From the NCBI GenBank assembly GCA_023101725.1, contig JALJCO010000069.1, forward strand, positions 72,501 through 136,500: 64,000 bases of DNA, given 5' to 3'. A model generated the notes under the pieces. It made no database searches. It saw nothing but the letters and a program-made list of their open reading frames with translations, and was not told the DNA's origin. The stretch comes from Atherinomorus stipes (Eukaryota; Chordata; Actinopteri; Atheriniformes; Atherinidae). Shown here piece after piece: positions 10,758 through 22,304 of the stretch (within the stretch, counting starts at the first letter, position 1; each line of letters begins with the position of its first letter). Made by a program: the position numbers and the translations under genes.

Positions 10758-12105
10758 AGGAGCCCTATCATGAAAAATTGACTTTTAAGAGCTTTTTAGC
10801 ATGTCAGTGTGTTATTTCCTCATCAAGAAATGATTTAAATCGTTATTTTTCTTCATTCATGCATATTTGAGTAATCTACATGAATATTTAAACCAAGCGC
10901 TACCTCCCTGCAAACGGCTAACTACCCACCCCGTTATGTATGAACGTGGCACCAATCACGAAAGTCCAAATGCGCACGCTCAGTATCGTAGCAAGACGCC
11001 CTCTGTTGAACAGAAACTCAGAGAATCCTATACACACTCTCTGAGGAAGAAACTAACACCTGCAGGAAGATTTCCTCAGAGACAAGCAGCCATCAGCTAA
11101 CAGACGTTTGCTCCAGAGTTCAGGAGAATTTTCTTCCTTTTTTTTCTCTTTTTTTAAGCTCTAGAGGACAGCAAGTTGGGGAAAATGCAGTTATGTTCGG
11201 CGTGGGAGTTTATTTGTTGTAACTTCAGGAGCAGGGAAAAAAAACTCAACTTTGTGTGTGAACTTCACTCCTGACAACTTCATGAATCTCGGGCAGTAAA
11301 GTGTTTTTTTCTCTGGGATTACTTCTGAAACCTCACGCAGTTCCTACTATAAAAACGCGCATGGACAGACAACAACACTGGTGAGTCAACACATCTCCCA
11401 GCTCAATGCTAACTGTTAGGCTATGATTTGTTCGCTAATTTACTTACTTGTCAGGGGTCTCTGTGGTACTTCTGTGGTACCCCGTGTACTTCAAACTCCA
11501 TATTAGACTCTGGGTCGAGCGCATACAGCTCCATAACAGGCTGCTCCGTTTGATCCCGTTGATCGGAGTCCGATTATCCATCAATGTTTACAAGATCCAT
11601 GTGAGTGCTGCTTAGCTCAGCGCTAACTGTTAGCCTATGATTTGTTCGCTAAATTACTTGCTTGTCAGGGGTCTCTGTGGTACTTCTGTGGTACTGCGTA
11701 TACTTCAAACTCCATATCAGACTCTGGGTCAAGCGCATACAGCTCCATAACAGGCTGGTCTGTTTTATCCCGTCGATCGGAGTAATTATCCATCAATGTT
11801 TACAACCAACATCCACATGAGAGCTGCCGGTGCCGGTGCTACAGACAATTCTGTGACCCTTGAAAAACAGAATAAGTGTCTCTTCCGGGGCGACGTCATG
11901 AAATGGGCGTAAAACATGCTGCAATTGGTCGAGAGCTCCGCGGTTCAGGACAGTCAGCCATCTTACTTCCGTGTTGGAAATTAGACGCATCGAAAAACTA
12001 ATATTTAACACCAAATTAGTTTCTATAGTAACGATGGGAACATATCTAGCTTATAAATGCCTGTATTTGACTTTTGGAACATTTGAAAAGCATGATACAG
12101 CTCCT
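10758..12105. mobile_element. TTAA-flanked DNA element, 1.35 kb
   Basis: Ends AGGAGCCCTATCATG at 10758 and CATGATACAGCTCCT ending at 12105, flanked on both sides by TTAA (10754-10757, 12106-12109). TTAA duplications are the hallmark of piggyBac-type transposition, though some other MITE groups also use them. No transposase is readable. The interior carries a direct duplication (see 11382-11815). Confidence 0.75.
11382..11815 (+). repeat. Two-copy direct repeat of about 215 bp
   Basis: Both units carry CTATGATTTGTTCGCTAA, GTCAGGGGTCTCTGTGGTAC, AAGCGCATACAGCTCCAT-type blocks and TTATCCATCAATGTTTACAA. The offset is 214 bases at the CTATGA motif (11421 and 11635). Units differ by scattered substitutions, so the duplication is not recent. 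It lies wholly inside the TTAA element. Confidence 0.85.
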
Positions 12106-12109
12106 TTAA

Positions 12110-13442
12110 TTTAAATAATTTGACCCATTATATCTTATGTAACATGGCACCAGAGAGCAAATTACTCCAACAAGCTGACTTTACTATTCACCTTTTTATA
12201 GGTCAAGACTTTATTTCAGGTTTCTTTCTATGGGTTTGGAAACTTTCTCTTCCTTTGCAGAGGGACCCTCATGAGAAATGTAAATCAACTGAGCTATGTG
12301 GTACCTTGAACTTCATTGAGGCTTTACTGTAGTTTAATTGGATATTTGGGAATAATGACTATTTCCTGGAGCCAGTATGCACTAGCTCAGACTGGTTATG
12401 TCAACCATACCTGTAGAAAAGACTGGGTCTGTTTTCACTTGACTAAAAGGCACAGGACATTCTTAATCTTTTTAAATGTAAAAAAGAAAAAAATTTAATT
12501 AAGTTAACTGTCATGTTGAAAACAGTTCTGTCATTTAATTCATATTCCTTATTTTGTCATACAGTAAAATCCTAATGTAGGCAGAGAAAAAACAGTGAAG
12601 AAACTCATTTACTCACACATGCAGGCAAAAATGTGTAAAATACACTGAGTCACAGTGAGGAGGTGAGTCAACAGTCTGCAGCAAGAACCTCGAGTCTTTA
12701 TTAATTAAAGAAAACCTCAGTGCTTTTTAACTTTCCTGACATCTGATGTGGAACCACAAAGAGACCTCAGAAGTTCAGACAGGAATGTTTCAAGGTTAAC
12801 GCAGAAGAAATGTGTGAATGACTCGGATATATGCAATGTTTTATTTAAAATCTTCCTTGAACATTTGGCAAACAGGACTTGAAGAATATCAAATGTGCAT
12901 AAATATGGGAGAAAAAGCTAAGTTTTCTGAATGAGTCATCATGTGTGAAGTTGTATCTTTGGGTTTTTCTTTTGTCCTTCATACCACAGACTGATGTCTG
13001 ACCCTGACACTGTCAGGTTCTTCTGTTTGGTTGATGTTTAGCTAAATAGGGAAAAATGTTTGCTGAGTAAAAGAGAAATTGTCCAACATGTAATGTTCAG
13101 CTGTTCAAAGCAAATATTGGGCAACAAAGCTTTATTGTCTCTGCACACATTTACTAAAATCACTTTTACTATCTTCATACTTTAAATATTTTCCTTCAGT
13201 TGAGTGATAGCAGAAATAGAGTTGCCTGATGATGTCCAGACTTCTAACTAGTTACATGTTGCAAAAAAGATCAGCAAATTTGTCCAATTTCAGTGATCAC
13301 ACTAAAGTGATCTGATTAGATAGAAAATGGACAAAAATGGATAATTTCAAACATCTGTCCGATAAATGTGTTAATTTATTAGAGTGAAATATTTTGTTTC
13401 AGCCTGATTTCTGAAGACACTGGAAGTTCTTTTTGAAAGGCT
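12110..13442. other. No gene recognised
   Basis: AT-rich DNA with no supported coding segment, RNA gene or element terminus. Confidence 0.45.
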
Positions 13443-13450
13443 GAAAAAAA

Positions 13451-15434
13451 TAGGGATGTCTGATACTGGCTTTTTTTTTTTTTAACCGATATCCGATATT
13501 GACCCATGGCTAAGCCACGCCCCCTCCACTCACTCGGACAATCAATCAACATTTGGTGACAGGCGCTATGTGACGTCTCAGGAGATGACAGCTGTCATCA
13601 TGGACAGAAGACGTGGGATCAGACAGAGAGACCACGACAAGATAAATAAAAAACATTAAAAACCAAACAAACAAACAAAAAAACATTGTTCACAACTCTG
13701 AAACTGCGAGTCGAAATCAAGCCTGTGAAGTCTCTCGAATGCGACTAGTGTGCCTGTAGTGTCTTGCATAAACTACTGCACGGCTGCTGCTGTTGTGCCA
13801 AAAAGTGATCGTCGACCAACACCTGATTAAACAGCAATGGGAGCAGAGTAGAGTCTGGCTGCAGCTTGGAAGCCAGAGGCGTGTTGTTTCCGACGTTACA
13901 ACACCTATACTACACGACAGCTATAGCTGACCTCTTATGTACCGTTACCAAAGTACAAAAACTAGCACATTTGGTTAGCGTTTGCTAACTCAAACTAATG
14001 TTAGGGATGTTAAAGATAACTTCATATTTCTTTCCAGCAAAGTGACAATATGTTGCCTCAAATACTGTACGATGTTGCCTTACCTTAGAACAGATGTAGA
14101 CATCCTTGTTAATTTTATCCAAGTTCAGTTGATGCGGTCTGCCGCATAACTTCATCCAAAGCACACACTTTTCTTGTTTGAGATATGGCTTGGGAAAGCC
14201 AAAAATAGACCCCGTCGCCAAGCCTCTCAGGATACCTAGTGTCAGAGTTGCATGCACTCCATGCACACCGTTTGACCATTTTCTACTAAAAAAAAACCCA
14301 CATAAAGACACATAAAAAAGAACATACAACTGACTAACTTAAATGCACTTCAATGGACATTCAAGCAGAGAATGTCTGAGTGTATTGGGTTAGCTGTGCG
14401 CACTGTGATTGTTTCATCGCGTTTGGGGGCGTGGTTTAGCCATAGCTCAATTGTCAAACTCTTAAATTCTGATATCAGCCGATACTGATAAATCCAAACA
14501 ACTGTGAGGTTGTATCTCATATTTTGAGAGATACAACTATATTCTGCACCGAGAGCAAAGATCCCAAAATAGCCTTAAAAATCCACAACGGAACTTTTAG
14601 CAGTTTTCTCAGTGACGCGCCCCCTATCGAAGGCTAAATTAGCATCCATCTTGCATCATACCTTTTCTGTGAGCTCACTCCAACCAGTAATAGACAGTCT
14701 TATCTTGACTTGTTCGGTTCCTTCCTCTCTTTCTTTTCCTCTGGTCATGTTTCCTTGCGTTTCTTTGCTGAAATCTGAGATAATGCACGTTCAAAACACC
14801 CACTGTGTTCATGTCTGGTTTATATCCGTTTGCTAGTATGTGAAGTGGTGCGCAACCAGTCGTCGGCTGCAACGTCACGGCCATGTCCCAGATGCAAAAG
14901 TTACATTGTGCAGTTTCTGAGCCTCAGGATGCCTCTGGGCACTGATGGCCCAAAAATGTGCATAACGAATGTTGATGTGCCATTAAAACAAGTCAGAGAT
15001 GGATATTTTTAAGATCTAAAAATTATGTTGTGGGTCTTTAACTCAGCCAGAGGAGTTCATTTTGGACATCTGGCTGCCATATATCAGATACTAGCAGGTA
15101 TCAGCCAACATGTGGCTAATTATAATGTTTCTGAAAACTGGGTAACTTAAGCAACAACTTAAAACCAGACATGTTATAAGCAGCTTCAAAGCAAGTCAGT
15201 CTGTAGCAGCAGCTGCACCATTATAGTCGCATGACTCTGAAAGGAATGCTGGGATATGAAGTTCTTCCACAATAACGGACTTTTATGCATGCTGGACTGC
15301 TGCTAATGGAACAAGGTCTTGCAAGATCTCAAATATCAGTCCCAAAGAAAACAATACCGATAGTTTCCGATAGAACATTTTAATGCCAATATCGGCCGAT
15401 AATATCGGTAGGCCAATAATATAGGACATCCCTA
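13451..15434. mobile_element. hAT-like element with THAP exon
   Basis: Inverted ends TAGGGATGTC (13451) and GACATCCCTA (ending 15434), with the 'CCGATATCCGATATT' / 'AATATCGGCCGATAATATCGG' type subterminal blocks at both sides. Flanks are A-rich (GAAAAAAA left, AAAAAATA right), compatible with a decayed 8-bp duplication. The ends and size of duplication are those of hAT transposons. The only coding relic is a THAP exon on the minus strand at 14084-14279, with too little sequence downstream of it for a transposase core, so the copy is internally deleted. Confidence 0.7.
14084..14279 (-). pseudogene. THAP-domain first exon, frameshifted
   Basis: Starts at ATG (14279, minus) and reads MVKRCAWSACNSDTRYPE, giving the THAP C-x4-C pair. 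One extra T in a T run near 14205 shifts the frame. The other frame then gives FGFPKPYLKQEKC, LWMKLCGRPH and VYICSK, the rest of the THAP fold, including the second metal-binding Cys region. The segment ends exactly at a consensus splice donor, AAG|GTAAGG (14084/14083), before the expected His. THAP zinc fingers bind DNA in P-element and some hAT-related transposases and in host THAP proteins (THAP12 joins a THAP domain to a hAT-type core). Its position inside hAT-type termini favours a transposase exon over a captured host gene. Confidence 0.65.
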
Positions 15435-16380
15435 AAAAAATACTTTTATATGAACATAAAGCTTCTGTTTGACTTTAACAAAGATAATATGCTCACTGTT
15501 GAAGCTCAAATGAAAATATTTGACCATGGAGAAATGTTGCAAACTGTAGTTTGGCATTGTGTTGGTGAAATAAGCAAGACCTTCCCTGACGCAAAATGAT
15601 ATTTAAATAGGAGTATACGTTGATCTAAAACTTGTTCATATCAGTGGAATCTTCATATTAAAAGTACTTTTCCAGATGTGTGTGTTATCCTCGCCATGTA
15701 GTCTAACCTCCACCCCATCACATATGCTGACTGTTGAACTTTATGCTAAAGACAAAGTGGGTATTCTTCAATTTCTTTAGCCTGGAGAATGCAGCATTCA
15801 TTTTTCATAAAAAGAATTTCAGATTTGGATTAATCAGATTAAACAAAGAACAGTTTTTTACCTCACCTCAGGTCAATGTAATTAAACAAGGATTGAGAGA
15901 AGATAACATTATCATCACATTATTAAACATGTAATGGTACCTCCACCATTGTGTCCTATCAGAAATCGTCCTTCCATTACTTTGGGAGAAGAGAATTTAA
16001 TTATACCGGAAATGAAACGGAGCCACTGAGAACACTGAGTGCAATGAAGCACAAAACCTGATCTCCTTTATTGTGACTGCCTGCTGAAGAGAGAAACTGG
16101 AGTGGAGTTCATTCTTTATCTTCCCGGTGTTCTCCCTCTAATCTACAGCATACCTCATGATTAGACATTAGCCTGAGTCATCTGATCAGATGTCGTAATT
16201 AGCTAGCGTATGAAGTGTTCTTCAAAAACAATGGATTTTAAATGTGGGGAAGTGAAAGATCAATGAACAAAAGTCGGTCTCAAAGAAAGAAATGGACATT
16301 TGTACAGCATCTAAACAAAGGTTTTACTCATGGCATTGTTTAAAAAGAGAATTGAAGATAGAATCTGGAGTTTTCCCCGA
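15435..16380. other. No gene recognised
   Basis: AT-rich, nothing supported. Confidence 0.45.
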
Positions 16381-16382
16381 AG

Positions 16383-17075
16383 ACTGTAGAAAATATGGAC
16401 TTAGTATCTGGTCACTTCTGAATAGGGGAAAGTGAAGCCAGTTGGGCGTGTCCCACCGTCACCATCTGTTATGTGTGTCGTCACTCCCGAAAAATACTAA
16501 AATGGCCAAAGCGCGGTCTTGGGGCAAATGATTGACAGCTGACGTACTCTGGGCTAAATGCAAACCAAGCTAACTTGAAACTAACAGGAAATAATGAAGA
16601 TTGGTCTCCTGAGCGGTGGGATAAAGGTAAGACATGTTTGGACTTGCTATTTGCTGCTAAAAACCACCATTTTGTTACTTTGCTGCAACCTCACCGAGAG
16701 CAGAAATGGAACTAACAGACAGCCACTGCCCGGCAGGCCGACATCCGGTCTGGCGCATGTCAATCAAAAGGACATGCCCCTAATTATGTGTAATTTCAAG
16801 ATTAAATAACATCTAAATAGGTGAGTTATAAAAAAAAAAAGTTCACCCCCTCAGTTGACAAGAAGGTTAACTTGACATATTAAACCTAAAATGATTTTTG
16901 AACCAGGCTGTAAACATGTTTATTTCTGCTGTGATGTTGGCCTTTTAAACATAGGAGTCTATGGGGATTTGCTCTGTTTTGGAGCCAGCCCCTAGCGGAT
17001 GAAGAAAGAACTACAGTTTTTGTGCAATGCGGAAGCGGGCTCACTGTTTTCCAGCGGAGTTTGCCCCTTGGTTTC
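16383..17075 (+). repeat. Dispersed repeat, copy 2 (fuller copy)
   Basis: Begins near GAAGACTGTAGAAAATATGG, passes through GTGAAGCCAGTTGGGCGTG, GGCAAATGATTGACAGC, CCAGGCTGTAAACATGTTTA and GGGGATTTGCTCTGTTTTGG, and ends CAGCGGAGTTTGCCCC. All blocks occur in the same order in the copies at 27888 and 36838 (minus) and 51567 (plus). I could not define inverted ends or a target duplication, so the class is open. It is most likely a non-autonomous DNA element. Confidence 0.7.
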
Positions 17076-17240
17076 CCCCCATTTCTTTATGTAAACACTA
17101 TTAAAACTGAATGCCCCTCCCCTCGGGCTAATGGCCACATTTCTCTTCAGCCCTAAGCTTCTCCTTTAAAGCCTGGAAGCGGGTGAAAGCCAAACCAATA
17201 TTGACCCTGGTTTTCAAGCATGCACTATATAAATCTCTTT
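17076..17240 (+). repeat. Dispersed repeat-associated segment
   Basis: Same segment as 2204-2440 (GTAAACACTATTAAAACTGA ... CGGGCTAATGGCC). Adjacent to the 3' end of copy 2. Confidence 0.5.
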
Positions 17241-17784
17241 CCTACTTCCCTTTCCTCGCTGCGTTCACCTTTTTTTATTTGAGTGAATCTGGTGTCTGCT
17301 CCAATCGATGAGTTTATCCTCACAGAGTGCTTTGCCTTCAGCCATGTCAAATACGCAAACTCTGTCCAGAAACATCCCAAATACACCAAAACAAAGGGAT
17401 AAGGCAAAAAAATGCCATTGACTTTGCATGTAAACCTTATGCCCTTGATGCCCAAATCAATTTGGTCTGAACGTGCCGTTAGATTTAGACTTAGCAAATC
17501 AAACCGACTCAAAAACGCAAATCAAGGTAAATGTGGTGCTTTACAGAAGCAGAAAAGTGATGCGTATCAATAGCGTCTCTGTGCTCTCTGACTCAAGCTA
17601 CACTTAGGGCAGACAGACATAAGACCTCACACGTGCGCTCTCACAGGTAATCGCTCCAAAGCTTTCTGCTCTTGCTCTCTCTGGATAGGGTCACATGGAC
17701 ACTTTTGTCACAATTAACATTCTCAAGTCCAGAAAAGGAATTAGATTAGAATTTTTTGTGTCATGCAACTGCGCCAAAAGTCCA
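17241..17784. other. No gene recognised
   Basis: Contains TTTGGTCTGAACGTGCC at 17461-17477, resembling the right terminus of the 25139-26758 element, so a relic of that family is likely. No coding content. Confidence 0.4.
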
Positions 17785-19242
17785 GGGGTCTCATTTATAA
17801 ACGTTGCGTACGCACAAAATGGGGCCTGAAACTGGCGTACGCCAGTTTTCACGCAAAAGTTGTGATTTATAAAAAGCAAACTTGATGGGAAAATGTACGG
17901 TCTCCCACGTTAACTGACCCATGCTTATGCAGGTTTTGGAGACTGGGGAAACTGGGGAAACTGGGGTCAGACACAGATGGTGAGGTGGGGAACTGAAACC
18001 AGACTGCATCATGATTCCCCTACTGGCAGCACCGGGGTCCTGTCATTTGTATCAAACAGATATTGTGCCCTGGCTGCTTGCCTGCCAGCTTCTACTTCAG
18101 CAGAGTGGTTAGTACTCATGACTTTTACACAGGAGACTTGAGATCGATCCCCGTGTGGGCTCTCGTTTTGTCCTGTCACACTCAAACGTTTATTTCCTTT
18201 CATATCAAATTTCAACCGTATTGGCTTTCAAGGATTCAAACCAGCAGCGTTATTTATGCTGCAGGTGAGCTGAAACTATAAGAACCTTTCAAATAAATAA
18301 AAAGGTCCGTAAGCAAACTTATAGGCTATGTTAAATTAACTTTTCATCAAAGTTTTCTCACTATCATCTTCATCTACCAATGATCATCATGGTAATATAC
18401 TGTATTTACCACATTGATACATAGATTCTGACAAGGTGCGCAGCAGTCAGACTGATTGATGTATAAACATATTAATACAGTGGGGACACTAATGCTGCAT
18501 CGGTGCTGCTGGAGGACCTACAGATGGGAAAATTAGAAGGGAGCGCGTTTTCAGGATTTCCTGGCCCAATGATGATGACTGGCTAATAATCACACTTTAC
18601 TTTTGCTGACCACAGCGCGCCCCGTGGTGGAGCCATTAACCTCACCAAAGACCAGCAGGCGAGGGGAGGGCACGGGAGGGGGCGACATCGCTGCACCACA
18701 CCAAACAGGTGTTCTGTGTTCTGCACACAGTCGCTCTGAAACAGCGTTTCCTCCACAGCGACTTCTGGAACAGACCTCTGTTACATCATCACTGCTGCAA
18801 CACCCCGCAGACACTCAGCAGACTTACGTTTATCTGTGTTTCCTGTGACGCCCAAATAAAATGATTTTGTGTGACTCCACCTCCCCAACAAGCACCTCCA
18901 CTTCAGTCTCTGCGAAATTGCATTTTATTGTCTTTTCTGTAGCCATGATTCAGTTTTAAATGCCTCAGATCAGCTGGCTCATTTATATGCAGAAACATCC
19001 ATGAGGTACTTTGCATTGACCATTTATGGTAGAAAGTGGGTGTGTAGGGGGTGGAATACGAGCCTAATTCACCTGCGCAAAATTCCAGGAAGAGTGTGAT
19101 TTACAAAGGGGAAATTGCTTGAATCTGTGCGTACGCACGGTTTTATAAATCTGAATATTTTTTGGCGTATGCAAACTTTTGGTTTTGGGCGTACGTACAC
19201 TTTTAGTAAAGATCCTACGCAAAGTTTTATAAATGAGACCCC
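17785..19242. mobile_element. MITE with GCGTACGC subterminal motifs
   Basis: Ends GGGGTCTCATTTATAAA at 17785 and TTTATAAATGAGACCCC ending at 19242. GCGTACGC motifs recur just inside both ends (17808-17845 and 19128-19195). No transposase. The target duplication could not be read with certainty, so superfamily is left open. A tRNA-like segment lies inside at about 18085-18160. Confidence 0.7.
18085..18160 (+). repeat. tRNA-like relic (pol III A/B boxes)
   Basis: CAGCAGAGTGGTTAGTACTC fits an A box and GAGATCGATCCCC fits a B box at tRNA-like spacing, with an ACTTTTACACAGG segment where an anticodon arm would be. The acceptor stem is not convincing. It looks like the head of a tRNA-derived SINE or a dead tRNA carried inside the MITE rather than a working tRNA gene. 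Confidence 0.35.
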
Positions 19243-19935
19243 AGGACAGTTGTTAGAACGGAATGGTTGGAAGAGGCCGGCTGCACGATTCTAAAGTCCA
19301 GAACGCCTGACACAAGGGGGCGGGGGGGGGTGTGACATCCCTCATGCACACCGAGTAATGAGACACTCAGGACACGTTTCTCTGAACTTCATGCTGGCTC
19401 TCTCTTGGTCAGCATGCTCTGCTGCACTGACAAGGAACAGTTCTTTATGTAAACATTTAACAAAGAACATTTACATACACAAACAACTATGACGCATGTA
19501 TGTGCATAGATTGTCTATTAGTGACAGACATTGCACTCTAACAGGTGGTCACGCCACCAGCTGGACTGAAGTTTGCCATCTCTTTCTATTTTTGCGTCAT
19601 GGCGTGATGATGCATGACGACGGTTTCATGCTCAAAACGTTTCCAAAACTTCCATGAGACTGCGCAGAGTTGTTGGACCCCTGCTGCTAGAATCCAGACC
19701 GTGCCCTCGCTCTCTCAACATCTGGTGAATACTTGTGCTCTCTGCCCTTTGACATACTCCATGCGTCCATGCATGCACCAAATAACCATTCACCACATCC
19801 CAAAGTGAAGGTATACAAACCAAAAAATAAACAAGCATAACCCAACAGTAAATGTTAGCATGCTAACATGAATGGTAAAGACAGCAGTGAAGCACCAGTT
19901 TTTGGCAGAATCTGAATGTTAGCATGTACAGTATC
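19243..19935. other. No gene recognised
   Basis: Holds a G-rich run at 19317-19331. No coding or RNA gene supported. Confidence 0.45.
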
Positions 19936-19939
19936 CTTA

Positions 19940-21574
19940 CCAAAAAGAAATATTCGTTAAGTACATGTCATTAAGTATACTCAAGTAGACTAAGGTATAT
20001 CCCCCAAGTGTACTTTTATTTACCAAGTACACTGCTATCAGTGTACTACCAGTATACTAACAATTGTACTTCTTGGGACTAAATTGGCCCAATTTAAGCA
20101 ATCTTCTGGTATACTGTGAGTGTACTCGTATTTAAACTTCAAGTTTACTTTTCCTTTGAGAAAGTACACTTTAAAGTATACTGAAACTGTACTTCTAGGT
20201 ATACTGTTGGTTTACTCGGACTAAAACTTTAAGCTTACTTTTACTCTTGTAAAGTACACTTTTAAGTATACTAAAAGTATTCTTCTATGTATAATGTTAG
20301 TTTTCTAGCAGTAATCTTCTCAATGCCCTTCTAATTTAAGAAAATAGACCACTGCTGCCAACTTTTCTGCGAGAGAAATCGCTATTGGTTGACTCATAAG
20401 TCACCAGCAGTCGTTAAATAACATCACCAACTCAACCAGTCAACGTCGCGCATGGGCAATACCATTTAATGGCATATTGCATTGGTCATTTACAAGGGTA
20501 CTGAACTGGTGACATACACATTTGAGTCATGGTGCAAAGAAGACCCAGTTGTGCCACAAGGCATCATGGGAAATAATGTAGATGAGGAGGCGTGGTCAAG
20601 AACAAGGAAAAAGTTCGTTTTCGTCAAGTCATTTCATGCTCCACAAGAAGCTCTGCAACCGGGCGCACGGACATTTACCATAAACTTTGTCTGTGGCAGG
20701 ACCGAGTTGAGCACGCGGTGGTGTCCGTGTATTTAAATGCCATGCGTGTAGTTTACATTTTTGTACTTTCTTACCTCTATCAGCTGTTTATTAAAACTAT
20801 ACATTCAAGGTCGCATCTTCAGAAATGCGGAGGTGACAGCTCTCTGCTTCAAGCGTCTGTGTTAAACCCCTCCCGCCTCAAATGTCCGTCCAATCACACA
20901 ATACTTCTCAGAGGTCCCCGAGGAGAAAGTTCTGCTCAGCCGGGGGGTCAAGAACAAGCCGCAAGCCGTCCTCAAACAGGTCCACAAGAACAAAATGACG
21001 TAATTTTGTTCTCATGGCCTCAAGAACAAGAAGAAAGTTCTCGCTTCTCGCGGAGTATGTACAGTAGCAGCCTTAAGTTGGCAACAATGGAGTACACTTT
21101 AAAGTATACAGAAAGTAACCTTTCAGGTTTGCTATGAGTTTACTGATCATACACTTATAGTCCACTGTTTAGTGTTTAAAAATACATTTTCAAATATACT
21201 CAAAATTGCCTTATTACACTTCTACTCCACCTTGACAAAAATAAATATTACAAAATTTATGTCAGAAATATATTCAATTGTTTTATTTGACTCCACCAAA
21301 TGGTCCAGTAACATTTAAACTCTTAGTCTCAAAGAAACCAGTATATTTGAAAATGTACTATGAATGTACTACTATTAAAGTATATTGTTCAAAAGTTTAA
21401 ATATAAATATATGCTAAATATGTTAAACTTATAGTTTATTTATTAGTAAATGCCAAGTAAACTTTGTTAAGTATATTTCTGATAAGTTCATAAATAGTAA
21501 ACTGAAAGTATACTGTCTTATTTAAAGTTTAAAATTAGTATACTAAAAGTATACTTGCATATACTACTTTTTGG
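19940..21574. mobile_element. AGTATAC-repeat element, 1.6 kb
   Basis: Ends CCAAAAAG (19940) and CTTTTTGG (ending 21574), both next to TA (19938-19939, 21575-21576), as for Tc1/mariner-type insertion. Both arms are dense in AGTATACT/AAGTACACTT motifs, in opposite orientation. The centre (about 20335-21060) lacks these motifs and probably is a separate insertion or the original interior. No transposase is readable. The open frames in the centre do not resemble a known protein. Confidence 0.55.
20018..20340 (+). repeat. 90-bp tandem repeat, about 3 units
   Basis: The unit start (GGTATACTGT or the diverged TGTATAATGT) occurs at 20108, 20198 and 20288, an exact 90-base period. Units share GTACACTTT-AAGTATACT blocks. 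This forms the left arm of the surrounding element. Confidence 0.75.
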
Positions 21575-21576
21575 TA

Positions 21577-22300
21577 AGTGTAACCCAAAAACACTGCAAA
21601 GTACCTTACAGGGTCACATGGCTTTGGATTTGATCATTTATTGGCGTGCTTAAGGACAGCTGCAGACTTGTGTACACAATGTTTCTATATATACTACAAA
21701 ACAAAAGGATATAAATACAGACCCATTCCACAAATGCACATAATCACAGCCCAAAACAATCTCAAAAAGAAACCGTGTGTGAACATTTGACCAGAATAGA
21801 TCCAGTTTGAGCCCTCGTTTCATGCAATTCATGTGGTGTATCCCACAATTTACTCTTCCAGCACATATGTTCAGCATGGTTGCCGTGCCAAGTGTCCATG
21901 TGGATTCAAGATGTCGGACCTTTGTCACAATGCAGATACACAAACCCTGACTTTGCCCCTCATCCTGCTGCAGAGTAAAGATGAATCTTTTCCTTTAACC
22001 TTCCCAGAAATCTCACTGCATCAGATGTTCTGGCAAACATGTCAGACAATTAACATAACCCATTATTGACATCTCAAAATCTATAAAGGTCCCTCACGAT
22101 TTAGTTAAAAGCGGTTTGAATGTGTGAAATGGTTTTATCTCCATATAAACTGCACAGAGGGAAACTCCTGAACACAGAATAATATGCAAAAAAGTATTAG
22201 AAAAATTTGGATCGTACTGAAATACTTGAAGACAAACAGATATGTGACCCAAATGTGTCCGTGCTAACCATTGTAATTTCTCAAAATACACAAACTTTGT
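21577..22300. other. No gene recognised
   Basis: AT-rich, no supported gene or element end. Confidence 0.45.
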
Positions 22301-22304
22301 CAGA

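Noticed and set aside
20592..21137. 181-codon open frame
   Set aside because: Lies inside the AGTATAC-repeat element and runs into its repeat arm; no recognisable domain and composition follows the repeat.
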